Shown here piece after piece: positions 44,367 to 55,294 of a stretch of 64,000 nt of DNA. The DNA lies in contig QRDG01002503.1 of assembly GCA_012064385.1 (NCBI GenBank), positions 124,001 through 188,000 of the forward strand, written 5' to 3'. A program made the position numbers and the translations under genes. Every line of letters begins with the position of its first letter. The first letter of the stretch is position 1. The notes under the pieces are model-generated. The model saw only the letters and a program-made list of their open reading frames with translations, was not told the DNA's origin and ran no database searches. The stretch is from Puccinellia tenuiflora (taxonomy: Eukaryota; Streptophyta; Magnoliopsida; Poales; Poaceae).

Positions 44367-47300
44367 TGTAACATCCCAAAATTTTGGAATTTTTCAAAAA
44401 TCACAAAAATTTAAAACTTTTATTAATAAATAAATAAAGTCTCCAAAAATCAAGAGAACCTCTATAGATTATTATTTGGACATCTTCCAAACTTCTATTT
44501 TAAATTAAATGTTCCTTTATATTCCAATCTCAATTTTTAAAGCTTTGGAAATAAAATATTTACTTGGATTCCTACAAAATCCTAAAAACCTTCTTGGCAA
44601 TATTTTCAATATTTTGGCAAAGCCCATAATTAAATGGGCATTTGTATTTAAAAGATCTATCAAACTCTATTTAAATAAAATGCTTTGTCCCATATTATTT
44701 TATTAATTTTATAATTTTAAAAGATATTACTCATACTATATTTTATTTGAGTTCAAAAGGAGTTTATACAACCCTATTTTATAAAACGACATAAAGGTGT
44801 CGAACATGCATTTATGCATTATTTGAAATTTTAAAGATTTAAAATATTTTGGAAATAATTTCTAAATGTCTATTTTGATTAATGGGAATATTACAAGTTT
44901 TTACAAATTGGTTTGACTCAATTTGAAGTCCATTTTCAATAGTTACAAAAGAAAACAGAAAAGGATTTAAAAAAAAGCGGACCGAATATATATTTGGCCC
45001 ATTTCTTTCCCTCTCTTCTCTCCTCTCTCCCTCCCGAGTGGGCCGGCCCAGCTAGGCCACGACCAGGCCGGCACCTCCCGCACACGGTTCGGTCCACTGA
45101 ACGGATCGATCGATTCGATTGTTTCAGGAAAGGTGTGTTTCCCTTCCTTTCAAACTGTACCTTAATCAAATTTCCATATTTCAACATATACACGTCCAAA
45201 TTCAAATCCGTTTGTTTCTACTTGTTCCCTACTCCAAGTAGCACCTATCTACCAACGTAAACCTCTATATAAACTCCCAGGGTCGCAGGGTTTTGACTTT
45301 TTCGTTCTACCGAAACCCTAAGCTCCCAAATCTTATTTCGTTATTTCCGACCTCTAAAATCATCTATTGATTTCGGCCCCTTCTTCAAAGTTGTAGACCT
45401 CGTCGAGATCTTTCCATCCCGATAAATCCCACCACTTTTCATCAACCATAGCCGGAGAATTTCGTGTCGCAAGATTTCAGATCTCACGAAGTAAATCTAA
45501 CATCTACGACCGCTCGTTTCTTCAAATCCAAATCCCTTCGGTGAGTAGATAGATCCATCCATTCTCTACAACTTTGATGTTGAAACTTTTTCAGTTTGAT
45601 TAACGGTTTTATCTGTACAAAACAAATTCATTGTTGAGTATAGAAGCTACTGTTCGTCCACAAAAACGATCTCAAATCCATTCGGTGTCAACACGAAAGT
45701 TGTTCGTATCGTCGAGATCTATCACCCCGTAAAATATCGTCCAATTCCGTTCAACACAACTCTCTAATTTCCTGGTCAAACTTTTCGGATTTTGAAAAGG
45801 GAATCTCAGATCTCTTCGCACCCGAGCCACCAAACGCAAATCTCTTTGATGGGTAAGTAGATCGGGTTATTCTCTACAACTTTCATGTTTTAGGTTTTTC
45901 AATTTGAAGTACGGATCTTTTTTATATAAACAGACCTATTCGAACCAATCAGAAAAGACCACGTGGCATCCACGTCACCGCCCTGTCAGCAGCACCGTCA
46001 GCGCCTCCTCAGCGCCACGTCGCCTGCCTATTTTCTGGATTTATTCCGAATTCACAGTTTACAGAAAAACCCCTGTAACTTCAAACCCTCGTAACTTTTC
46101 AACCGTTTGGCCAAATTTAGTAAACTTTATATTTTTGAAAACCTCTCGACCTGTAGATTATTTTAGAACTATTAGATCTCTGTTTTATCCATCTGTAAAT
46201 TATTCAAATTTCAAATGAGTGATTTGAGTAATTTTGTCATAACTTTAAATCTATAAATTATTTTAAATTGGTTTCTTCTGGAAAATGACTTAAATTTATG
46301 TCCCCTGTCCAGTAGAACCAAAACCTAATTTTGTTAGAACCTTTCCACCATAGTAATGTTGATATTGGTTTAAAACCTATTTATAACTTGTTTTACAAAT
46401 CTTAGCCTACCTAGCATTAAACCCTTTTGACCAATATCAGTATGTAAATCATATTGATACCTTTGTAACACCACTCTAACCTATTTAAATTTTAAATATT
46501 CAAATTTGACTTTGACCACCCCTTGACCTTTAATAGAAAACCTCAACCTAAATGCATTGATTCTTTTTGCATATGGAATCATGTATTAAAACCTGGACCA
46601 TCAACCTATTTACCCTTGTGTTTGCTCTTATGTGTGTATTATTTGATTGTTGTATTGTTTGTTTATTGTTATCTGTTTGTATTGTATAGATTGAACGGAG
46701 AGCTACGAGTTACGTTGAAAAGAGTGTGTGTGAGCAACGACAAGTTTCAAAAGGCAAGTGATACTCCAGCATAAATGTCCTATTAATTTGTGTCTATTGC
46801 ATTTAGTGTTTTTAGTAGTATGCATGATAGGTGTACTACTATATTGCTATGCTATGCAAACCCAGTTAGGATAGCCATATGTATCTTGACTAAGATAGTA
46901 GAAACCAATGTAGAAGCAATTTGCTTAGCCATGCTTGTAGACGATGTGGATACTATTTCAAAAGGTTGTTGTAGCCGATGTCAGATTTTGTTTGTGAAAT
47001 CAACAAATGTTTCATGGATTGCATGAATGGATTGGGTTAGATTTTTTGCAAGTGGTAATGCAGGTGGTATATGACCTGACCTGTTGATATGTGTCGAGTG
47101 ACATAAGTAGGTGGCTAAAAGCCTGAACTATTGGTGTGTCCAATTAGAATTTACGATGTGCGACATATGTAGGTGGCTGAGTGCCTGACCTATTGATATG
47201 TTCACGTTATACGGCAAGTGACATAGTAGTGGCTGGATGCCTGATCTACTGATATGTTCATATTAGACTTTACGGCGAGTGACATAGTAGTGGCTGGATG

Positions 47301-48308
47301 TCTGATCTATTGATATGTTCACTTTAGAGTGCGGCGAGTGACATAGTAGTGGCTGGATGCCTGATCTACTGATATGTTCATATTAGACTTTACGGCGAGT
47401 GACATAGTAGTGGCTGGATGTCTGATCTATTGATATGTTCACTTTAGAGTGCGGCGAGTGACATAGTAGTGGCTGGATGCCTGATCTATTGATATGTTCA
47501 CCTTAGACTTGCGATAAGTGGCATAGTGGGGGCTGAGTGCCTGACCTACTGATATGTTCACGTTAGGTCTTCTTGTGAGCGACCTAGTAGGTGGTCGATG
47601 ACCTGACCTATTGATATGCTCACATCCTATGGAATTCCTTAGTCATGACACTATTGGTGGACAACTTTGAGCTCCTGGACAGGAGGAGAGAACTTGGAGC
47701 GACTGGAGTTGAAGAAGTTGGAAGTTTCCCACTTATCTCAAATTCCTAAAAGGATATTGTTTTATGTGTAACAAGTGAAATTGAGGCACTGGTGCGCCCA
47801 GGGATATCTCTTAAAGTTTTGGAAAGAAAGAAATGATTTTTGAAAGTATAGGATAAAATTTGCTTTGCGCAAGAGCCTTGGGATCCACCAGCCAAATATG
47901 CATGTAGATGTTAGAAGTTTGCCTTTATGAGTCCACAAGTATCATTTGCCAGATCCAATCAAATGGTTCTGACCAATTTTTGGCTGCAACGCTTTTATCG
48001 TTGCACGTTCGTCTGACGATGAGTAAGGAACGCTATAGGTTTCGAGTCTGCAACCAACATGTCTGCCTATGGCACATGAAGATGATGAGGGCTCCATGCT
48101 ATTATATGATTTTCGCTGCTGAACTTTGTATTATGCTAGCCTTGTGCTATGCAACTTGTAATGTTTATTTTCTAGATCATACGTTGTAATAGAATTATGA
48201 TGCAATGTATGATACTTCATCTTAAACTGTGGTGCTAGCTATTCGATCCAGGGACTAGCACAATAACACAGGGATCTTGGCCTATTTTAAAAGGGCAGGG
48301 TCGCTACA
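44367..48308 (+). mobile_element. Solo LTR (Gypsy, chromovirus-like), 3,942 bp, inserted in Tat-like pol
   Basis: It starts TGTAACATCCCAAAATTTTG and ends GGTCGCTACA, with a perfect duplication CTTCT (44,362-44,366 and 48,309-48,313). Its ends match the LTR remnants of the element at 36,124-38,465. Plus orientation follows from that element. It is AT-rich at the start, has a likely transcribed leader with CCCTATATAAACTCCCAGG near 45,265, and holds a 60-bp tandem array (47,080-47,640). It has no coding sequence. Confidence 0.9.
47080..47640. repeat. ~60-bp tandem array with 120-bp higher-order units
   Basis: About nine units contain GTGACATAGTAGTGGCTGG and TGATATGTTCA. In the central part two unit types alternate: one ends TATTAGACTTTACGGCG, the other CTTTAGAGTGCGGCG. 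They repeat as dimers of about 120 bp. Units at the edges are more diverged. Confidence 0.85.
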
Positions 48309-49020
48309 CTTCTCGAGGGTGACGCCGGGTGGAATTTCTTGCCTGAGAGAGCCGATGTTTGACAATGTGTCTGCCGCCTCGTTGTTGGTGCGGTGGATGT
48401 GGTGAAACTCGCATCCGTCGAAGTACCCGATGAGCTGCTGGACGAAGAAGCGGTAGGCGGCCATGTTAGCGTCCTTGGCGTCTCAATGTCCAGTGGTCTG
48501 TTGGACCACCAGGTCAAAGTCCCCGTAGCAGAGGATCCACTTGATGCCCAATGCGTGAGTGCTTCATATTCGGTTACGTTGTTGGACACCGTGAAATAGA
48601 TTTGCAGTACATACTCGAACCGACATCCCTTGGGAGAGGTGAGTACGACTCCGGCTCCGAGTCCCCAGTATCTTTTGGAGCCGTCGAAGTGCATGAGCCA
48701 GTGGAGGCCGGTATCGGGAGGCGGTGGTACATGTTCCATCTCCGTCCAATCGAGGAGGAATTCGGCTCGCACTTGTGATTTGATTGCAGTTCTCTTGTCG
48801 TAGTCGATACCGTGTGCCACCAGGTTGATCGCCCATTTGGCAACCCTGCCGGTTGCATCTTTGTTGCATATGATTGAGAGTGGAGCCTCACTTATCACTT
48901 TAATCAGATGCTCTTGAAAATAATGCTTTAGCTTTTTCGCCGCCATGTATACGCCGTATGCGAGCTTCTGGTAGTGCGGGTAGTTTTTCTTTGATTGCGA
49001 GAGCACCTCACTGAGGTAAT
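48309..49020 (-). pseudogene. pol: Tat-lineage Gypsy RNase H and second (archaeal-type) RNase H, broken
   Basis: On the minus strand the reading starts at about 49,020 with QRPVYYLSEVLSQ and KNYPHYQKLAYGVYMAAKK, the end of the RT-linked RNase H. After WAINLVAHGIDYDKR and a linker comes a second RNase H: MHFDGSKRYWGLGAGVVL, NNVTEYEAL, then in a shifted frame YGDFDLVVQQ and TNNEAADTLS. Two RNase H domains before integrase mark the Tat lineage. Breaks: a frameshift near 48,550 and a stop near 48,482. Sequence upstream of about 49,020 no longer looks like RT. Confidence 0.75.
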
Positions 49021-49860
49021 AAACGGGCCGCTGTGGACATCTCCGGCGAGGACGCCGTGCTGCTTTGGTCCAGCGTTTCCTGCCCACATCAACAGTCGGG
49101 TCGTAGCTTCCCAGCAGCGCATCGGAAGGCTCGCCTTTGCACTGTTGCCGTTCCCCTCTGCCGGGTCGCCGTCTGAAGCCTCTCCTAGGCGCCGTCGCTT
49201 GCCTAACTCTGCTCGCCGTCGGAACCACGCTTGGTGCCTGCCCACCGCAGGCGGCACCTGCCCCTCAAGCCGTCTGAAGGTTCGGTCCTCGCTGCTCGTC
49301 CGTTTGGGAGGAATCATGGCGATCACCTCATGCCTGTGCGGCTGTGCGCGTGGTACAGCGGCGATGCAGCGTGGTGCTCCTCCGACCCGCGCGTCAAGCT
49401 CCGTGGAGGTCTGAATTACGGCTGTATACAGGATCTGTGCGACACTAGGCTGAGTGCAGTACTGGTATGCATCAGCAGTAAAATGTGCTAGGCTGCTAGC
49501 ACGAACATGTCATTAGTAGATGTCAATTTTTCTACTTTTAAAATAACAATTTGAGCACTATGTTTTTAATTAAAATCGGTGATGTGAACAAATGTGCTGG
49601 CTCTCATCTCATGTAGTTGTTTAACCATGACGAGATATTTTACGGTTGTTGTTTTTGTCTTAAAAAATTATCACATAATGCATCAGGGGCAAAAGCGTCT
49701 TTTTAGGTCCTGAGTCAACACCGTTAGTGTGTAAAATGAACTACAGTGTCATATAGGGAAACAAAAATTACACGTAGTGTCAAATAGGGAAGAGATTTTT
49801 TTCTAGTGTCAAATAGGGAATTGAAATTTTAGCCAGTGTCAAATAAGGAATTCTCTCCAT
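49021..49860. other. Unassigned segment with a short interspersed repeat
   Basis: From 49,021 to 49,400 it is GC-rich, open on the minus strand, but matches nothing I know. From 49,400 it is AT-rich. At 49,745-49,855 the phrase AGTGTCAAATAGGGAA occurs four times with small changes at irregular 25-45 bp spacing. Confidence 0.5.
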
Positions 49861-52281
49861 GTGGTTAGTGCACTCAGTCTTGGATCAGCGGAAAAGAACT
49901 CGGGTCCTAGGCGACACTAGCAGAACAAATCACCACGATTGGCCTTCCGCCGGTGCCTTATCTGTATTAAGGTATTCCCATCGCAACAGAAAATAAAGAT
50001 TACCATTTTAGTTGAGTCTAGCTATCATGTTAACAACAAGACTAGATAAAGAGATAACAGGACTGAAGCAAAGCACCTAAGCATGCACTAGGACTCGCAA
50101 GGCTAACAAGGTAAACAAGCAACAGGTGATAGGATGTGGGGGTGTGGCTATATCATGGCTGCAAGGGAAACATGCATATAGGATCGAGACACAAGCATCG
50201 ATACATAAGGCTAGCAAGGAACAAAAGATAGGACGAGTGAGAGACAGAAAACAAGCAAAGATAGCAAGGGAGTATCACTTGCCTGCAATCCGGTAGAGGT
50301 AGCAGAACCTGTCGTTGCTCACATCAACTCAACGTCCTATTCCCGAAGAAGCAACGAACACCGGAAACACAAAAGATGCATTTTACTACTACGGCAAAAG
50401 AAGCGGCATGTTGATGACATGATGCATGACAAATTAAAGGTTGTCCAATTTTATTCCCTATCACATGGCAAAACATTTTAAATAGGATCGGTGCACAATA
50501 TAGATGCACCGGACAAATCCCATAATTTAGTTGATTTAGTTCGACTAAATGGATAAAGGTGCGATGTTAATTAATGATGCATGACTTTATAAGATACGGA
50601 TATATATGGCATATAGGGGTTAGGGTTGGGGTCACACATCGGATTAGGGATCTTCGGATTCGGAGAGGAAGTAGCCGAAGTAGTCGTTGTAGTCGAAGTA
50701 GTCGAAGTAGTCGAGGTAGTCGTTCATCCGGAGTCGGAGTAGTCGAGGTAGTCGACGTCGTGGAAGTAGTCGTACTCGGGTCGTCGTCGTGGCGGACCTT
50801 GGCGTTCCGGGCTTCGGGGTCGACGGGGTTCACGGTGGTCGGGGATCACGGCATCGGGTTCACGGACGCGCACGAAGGCGGCCGGCTCAAACGGACATCG
50901 AAGCGAAGATCTTGGCGGGTTCCGGTGTCGGGGTACACCTTGTCGTATCCACACGGTCGTCGTACTCGTCGTATCGCCGTTCACGGTCGTCGCGGTACTC
51001 GGCATCGGAGAACTTGGCGTCGGAACACGGCACCGGGGAACGGAAACGGAGAACTCTTCCCGACGGGAAACAGAAACGGGGAAACGAAGACACGGCAGCG
51101 GGGATGGAGCTCTCGGAAACGAGCGTCGGGGACGGAAACGTGGTGGGCAGCACGGAGACGTTCGTCGGGAACACCACGTCGGGAATGGCGTCGGGAACGT
51201 CCGGCTCCGGGAAAACAGGGAACTTGACAGATCAGAGACGAACATGACCGAGGCAACAACAGGGACCTCGGCACGGAGGCCACCATCAGGAACAGGCAGC
51301 AGCACACACGAGAACGACACGGCACGGGGAACAGTCGGACAGCAACATCATGCCACCATGAGCTCGAGGGAGAGGAGCTTCGGAGGAGGCCGGCCCGGGC
51401 CAGAGCGGAGCCGGGCCGCAGCGGAGGACGGCCGGAGGCGAGCATGGCTGAGGCAGAAGGAGGCCGGCGCGATGTGCTCGTGTGAGGAGAGAGGAGCCGA
51501 GAGAGAGGGGGAAGGGGCAGGGCGCAGCGGCGCGGTGGAAGGGGAGGCCATGGCCAAGGGGCGACGGGAGCCGGCCGGGCCGAAGGAGCTGGGGCGGCGG
51601 GGATCGAGCGGACCGGGAGGAGAAGGAGGAGAGGAGGAACGGCGGAAGGGGAGCCGGCCGGAGGGAGGCAAGGGGCGCCGGCCGGGAGGGGACCGGAGGA
51701 GGCGGACGCGAGCGCAAGGCGTAGGTCGGGCCGAGGTGGAGGAGGGGATCGAGCCAGAGAGGTGCGGGAGCTGGCCGGAGGCGTGCGTGCTGGTGAGGAA
51801 GAGATGCTGCGGGAGGAAAGAAAGAAGAAAAAGAAAGGAAGAAAGAAAAGAGGAGGAGAGAGAGAAAAAAAAAGATAGGGACCCAAAAGAAAAGAAAAAG
51901 GGGCTTTTGAGAGGTGGAGGGGCACGAAGGCAAAAGGAAAAAAGAAAGGGAGGGCGGCTGCAAGATGCAGGGGGTAGGAACAGAAAACTGCCAGGGGAAA
52001 CCCTAGGGTTTGAGGTTAGGTGGGCTTGGGCCGGCTTTTGGGCTACTCTCTCGCGTCTCAAAATTTATTTTTCTTTTGCAAATTAATTTGGCAAATAATT
52101 TTAGAAAACGGAGACGAACGTCTCGGTAAAATATTTTCTAACAATTTTTAGAAAATAAAATAGGCTTTAATAAAAATAATTTTTGTTGCCAAAAATATGC
52201 GATGCGATGATGCCGATGTCATGATGATGCAAAAACAAAAACAAGCAAAAATCTAATTTGGGGAAAAAACCCGGGCATTAC
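49861..52281 (-). mobile_element. LTR of a Gypsy element (TGTAATGCCC type), left end uncertain
   Basis: On the minus strand the LTR begins TGTAATGCCCGGGTTTTTTC at 52,281, against Athila-like sequence. The composition order (AT-rich start, GC-rich leader at about 51,300-52,000, GTAGTCG-rich array at 50,675-50,790) resembles the LTR at 402-8,864. I found no matching TGT end or 5-bp duplication on the left, so it may be truncated. The large ORFs in its GC-rich part are spurious. Confidence 0.55.
50675..50790. repeat. Short GTAGTCG(A/T) tandem array
   Basis: About ten imperfect 9-12 bp units of the form CGAAGTAGT or CGAGGTAGT. Similar AGGTAGTCGAC words occur in the array at 5,670-5,905, but the context differs. 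Confidence 0.6.
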
Positions 52282-52651
52282 ACCTATTTATGGAGGCATC
52301 ATTGCCTCACGCATGTTAGCTCATCTAGGTCTTACTGTTGATCCTAGTGATGCATTATTAGCTCCTCATAGACTTGATCTTGCTGCCATGAAAATGCATC
52401 AATTTGTTACAGCTAATTCTTGTGAGGGTAACCTCGTTTATAGAATGCTATTTACTGATGGAGAGGAGAGCCATATTCCCTTGCCGCAGCCTACCTTGTT
52501 TGATGTTCGCAGGAGGCCTTGGTCGCGCTCAAAGGTGGAGATGGACGATCAGCTCCATCTACTTGGTTTCCACGAGCAGGGTGACCAGGAGGGTCACGAG
52601 GCGCACGCGGAGGACCACACGGTGCATTACACCGGTGCAGCCTGTGGTTAA
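52282..52651 (+). pseudogene. C-terminal part of an Athila-type extra ORF, 5'-truncated
   Basis: The open frame reads IYGGIIASRMLAHLGLTV, then HRLDLAAMKMHQFV, RMLFTDGEESHIPLPQP and RRRPWSRSKVEMD, ending in a His/Glu-rich tail. Such a protein lies near the 3' part of Athila-lineage elements. Its function is unknown; it has been compared with env-like or ORF-1 proteins. Its N-terminal part is cut off by the LTR that ends at 52,281. Confidence 0.5.
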
Positions 52652-54686
52652 TATCAGGACAGGGAAGCATCCTCGTCATATTTTGGAGGCGCCTCTTCAT
52701 GGCCGCGATGGGATTGACCTCCACTTAGGCAAAAAGCCTAAGCTTGGGGGGAGGTATACCGACAACTCACTCATTTACATATCTTGTTTGGTCGGTTCTT
52801 TGTATATTCATGTTTCGTTTTCTTTTCTTTCTTTTAGTTGTTTGTTCTTTGGTTTGCTTTCCTAAACACAAAAAGACCAAAAATATTTTCGTTGTTTCTC
52901 TTTGTTTACTTTCTTTAGTATTTAGTTTGTAGTTTGCTTAGTTGTTAAATTCGGCTTGTAAATTGAAAATCCAAAAATATTTTGCTTTGTTGGTTTGTTT
53001 CCTTTGGTGATTATTTCTAAAATCGAAAACCCAAAAATATTTGTTGTTCTTCTTTGGTTTTGTAAAGCTTTGTTGCATAGAATAGCGTTCTCCGGTGGCT
53101 CATGGAGCTTGGTTATCATTTTCATATTATCCAACTTGCACAAGTGAAAAGCAATGATGATGATTTACGACAACTTGAGTTGGGTGAGAGGCTGGTATGA
53201 ACACTGTTTGTTTTCATTTTTGTACATATACTTATCTATGTGAGCATGCTTAGTTGGTTCATGTGAGGTATATGTCATTTAATGGATGCTTAGTAGTTCA
53301 TGTTCTCTCATGTTTAGTTCCAATTTATTAATAGTAGATAGCATGCCATGTTAATTTGCTTGCATCGTATTGTTCATCGTTCGGTATGACATTGTGGTAT
53401 CCTCCTCTGGAGAAATTCATTTGATCGACTTGGCACATGCTCATGCATGCATATGACTAAACAAAAAGTCAATAAGCCTCGATGAATTACATTGCTTCAG
53501 AGTACTTGTATCACTTTTATGCCCCATTTAATTTTATTCTGTCGCAAGTATGATTATGATGGTTATTGCTCTCTTGATTATCGCTTCCCAGTCTTTGCTA
53601 AGCCTTCACTTGTACTAAGCGTATGGTTCGCTTGTGCTTCCAAATCCTTATAAACCAAGTTATTCCAAAGAGTCCACCATATCTACCTATCATATGGTAT
53701 TTTCTGCCATTCCAAGTAAATTTTCATGTGCTACCTTTAAAACTTTGAAAATACTTGTCAATTTGTGACACTGTTCTTAGCTCATGAAGAAGTAATAGTT
53801 GGCTATGTCGTCTTCCATACTGAATTAAGTACCCCCTGACTCGCATGCTTCATCAAGCTTGTCATTAATTTTGCAAAGAGCTGGTTAGACCATTATAACA
53901 TAAAAAAAGTAAATTCAAAAAAAGACACTCCTCCATGGTATGAGAATGTTGGCAGGCACCCGTGGATTCGGCTAGCCATGGTTTGTGAAAAGCAAGGTTG
54001 GGAGGAGTGTCATATTATAAAAGAGCATGCTATAAGTGCTTAATACAAATTCGGAACCGCTCTCAACTTGTTTAGTATGGAAGATGACAGAAACTCTATT
54101 ACCATTCGTTGACAAAAACAATCACCTCTCAAAAACATTTTATCTCTGTTTCAAAAATAAAAAGCTCTAGCACATGATAATCTCTGCTTCCCTCTGCGAA
54201 GGGCCAATCTTTTACTTTTATGTTGAGTCACCATCCTCTTTCTTTCAGCACCTTCTTGAGAGCTTAGCTATCATTCTTAGTGCAATGTGCTTGTCCCAGA
54301 ATACGGTTAATTGTGGTATAACTGTGATGCTTTTACCTTTGATAATATTTACCTCTAGTCTCACTTGAACTTCAGAGGTGCCTGGGCATTTATGTTTTGC
54401 GTGATTAAAAAACAGGCAAGCGAGATACCACTTTATCATGCCTTATTATGAGCTTTGCAATCCTGCTTAGAGATATGTTCTATGTTGTTTATTATTAAGA
54501 TGTTGGTCTCTTTTCATGTTTGACATAGCTACTTTGTGATATTATTAGCATGTATCTTGTTATGAATTGTCTAAGCATTTGTCCATGTAGTGAGTATATA
54601 TGCATTATATGAAGCAAATGTGTTCGTGAAAGTTCTTTTATCGCTCTCAGTTTTCAACTGAATTGCTTGAGGACAAGCAATAAGCT
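52652..54686 (+). mobile_element. 3' internal region of a plus-strand Athila-like element
   Basis: Non-coding. At 52,865-53,060 three diverged copies of a segment with CCAAAAATATTT and TTGTTTCTTTGG occur. Around 54,190 lies the CCCTCTGCGAAGGGCC segment shared with the minus-strand element near 30,120. Confidence 0.7.
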
Positions 54687-54700
54687 AAGCTTGGGGGAGT
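54687..54700 (+). other. Polypurine tract
   Basis: AAGCTTGGGGGAGT precedes the LTR start TGATACGTCG. Confidence 0.85.
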
Positions 54701-55294
54701 TGATACGTCGAAAACGTATCTACTTTCCCGAACACTTTTGCTATTGTTTTACCTCAAACTTGTGTGTTTTGGATACAACTAACACGGACTAACGCTGTTT
54801 TCAGCAGAATTGCATTGGTGTCTCGTTTTTATGCAGAAAATCAACTTTCGGGAAAATCCGTGGAAAATATGGAAAAGTCAATATTTAACCGGGGGACACA
54901 CGGAGCCAAAGGCCAAGTGGAGGTGGGCCACGAGGGGCCCACACCACACGGTGGCGCGGGTGGGCCCAGGCCGCGCCACCACATGGTGTGGCCACCTCGG
55001 CCACGCCCCCGACGCCTCTTCGCGACTACAAGACCCCTTTCGACCTAAAAACCGAGGGGGATTCGACCATTGCTCCAAAAACACTCCATAACGCCGCCGC
55101 CACCGAAAACCCTATTTCGGGACCAGAAACTCCGTTCTGGCACCCTACCGGGACGGGGAATTGGAGGAGATCATCGCCGTCATCGTCACCGACGCTTCTC
55201 CATCGACCATCCATGTTTCCCCCATCCATGTGTGAGTAAACACCCGCTGTAGGCTGAAGGGGATGGAAGGGATTGGATGTGATTATTCATGTAA

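Noticed and set aside
50574..52086. Several ORFs of 150-315 codons on both strands
   Set aside because: The composition is extreme (Pro/Arg/Ser or Gly/Arg/Glu) within the GC-rich part of an LTR. No recognisable domain is present.
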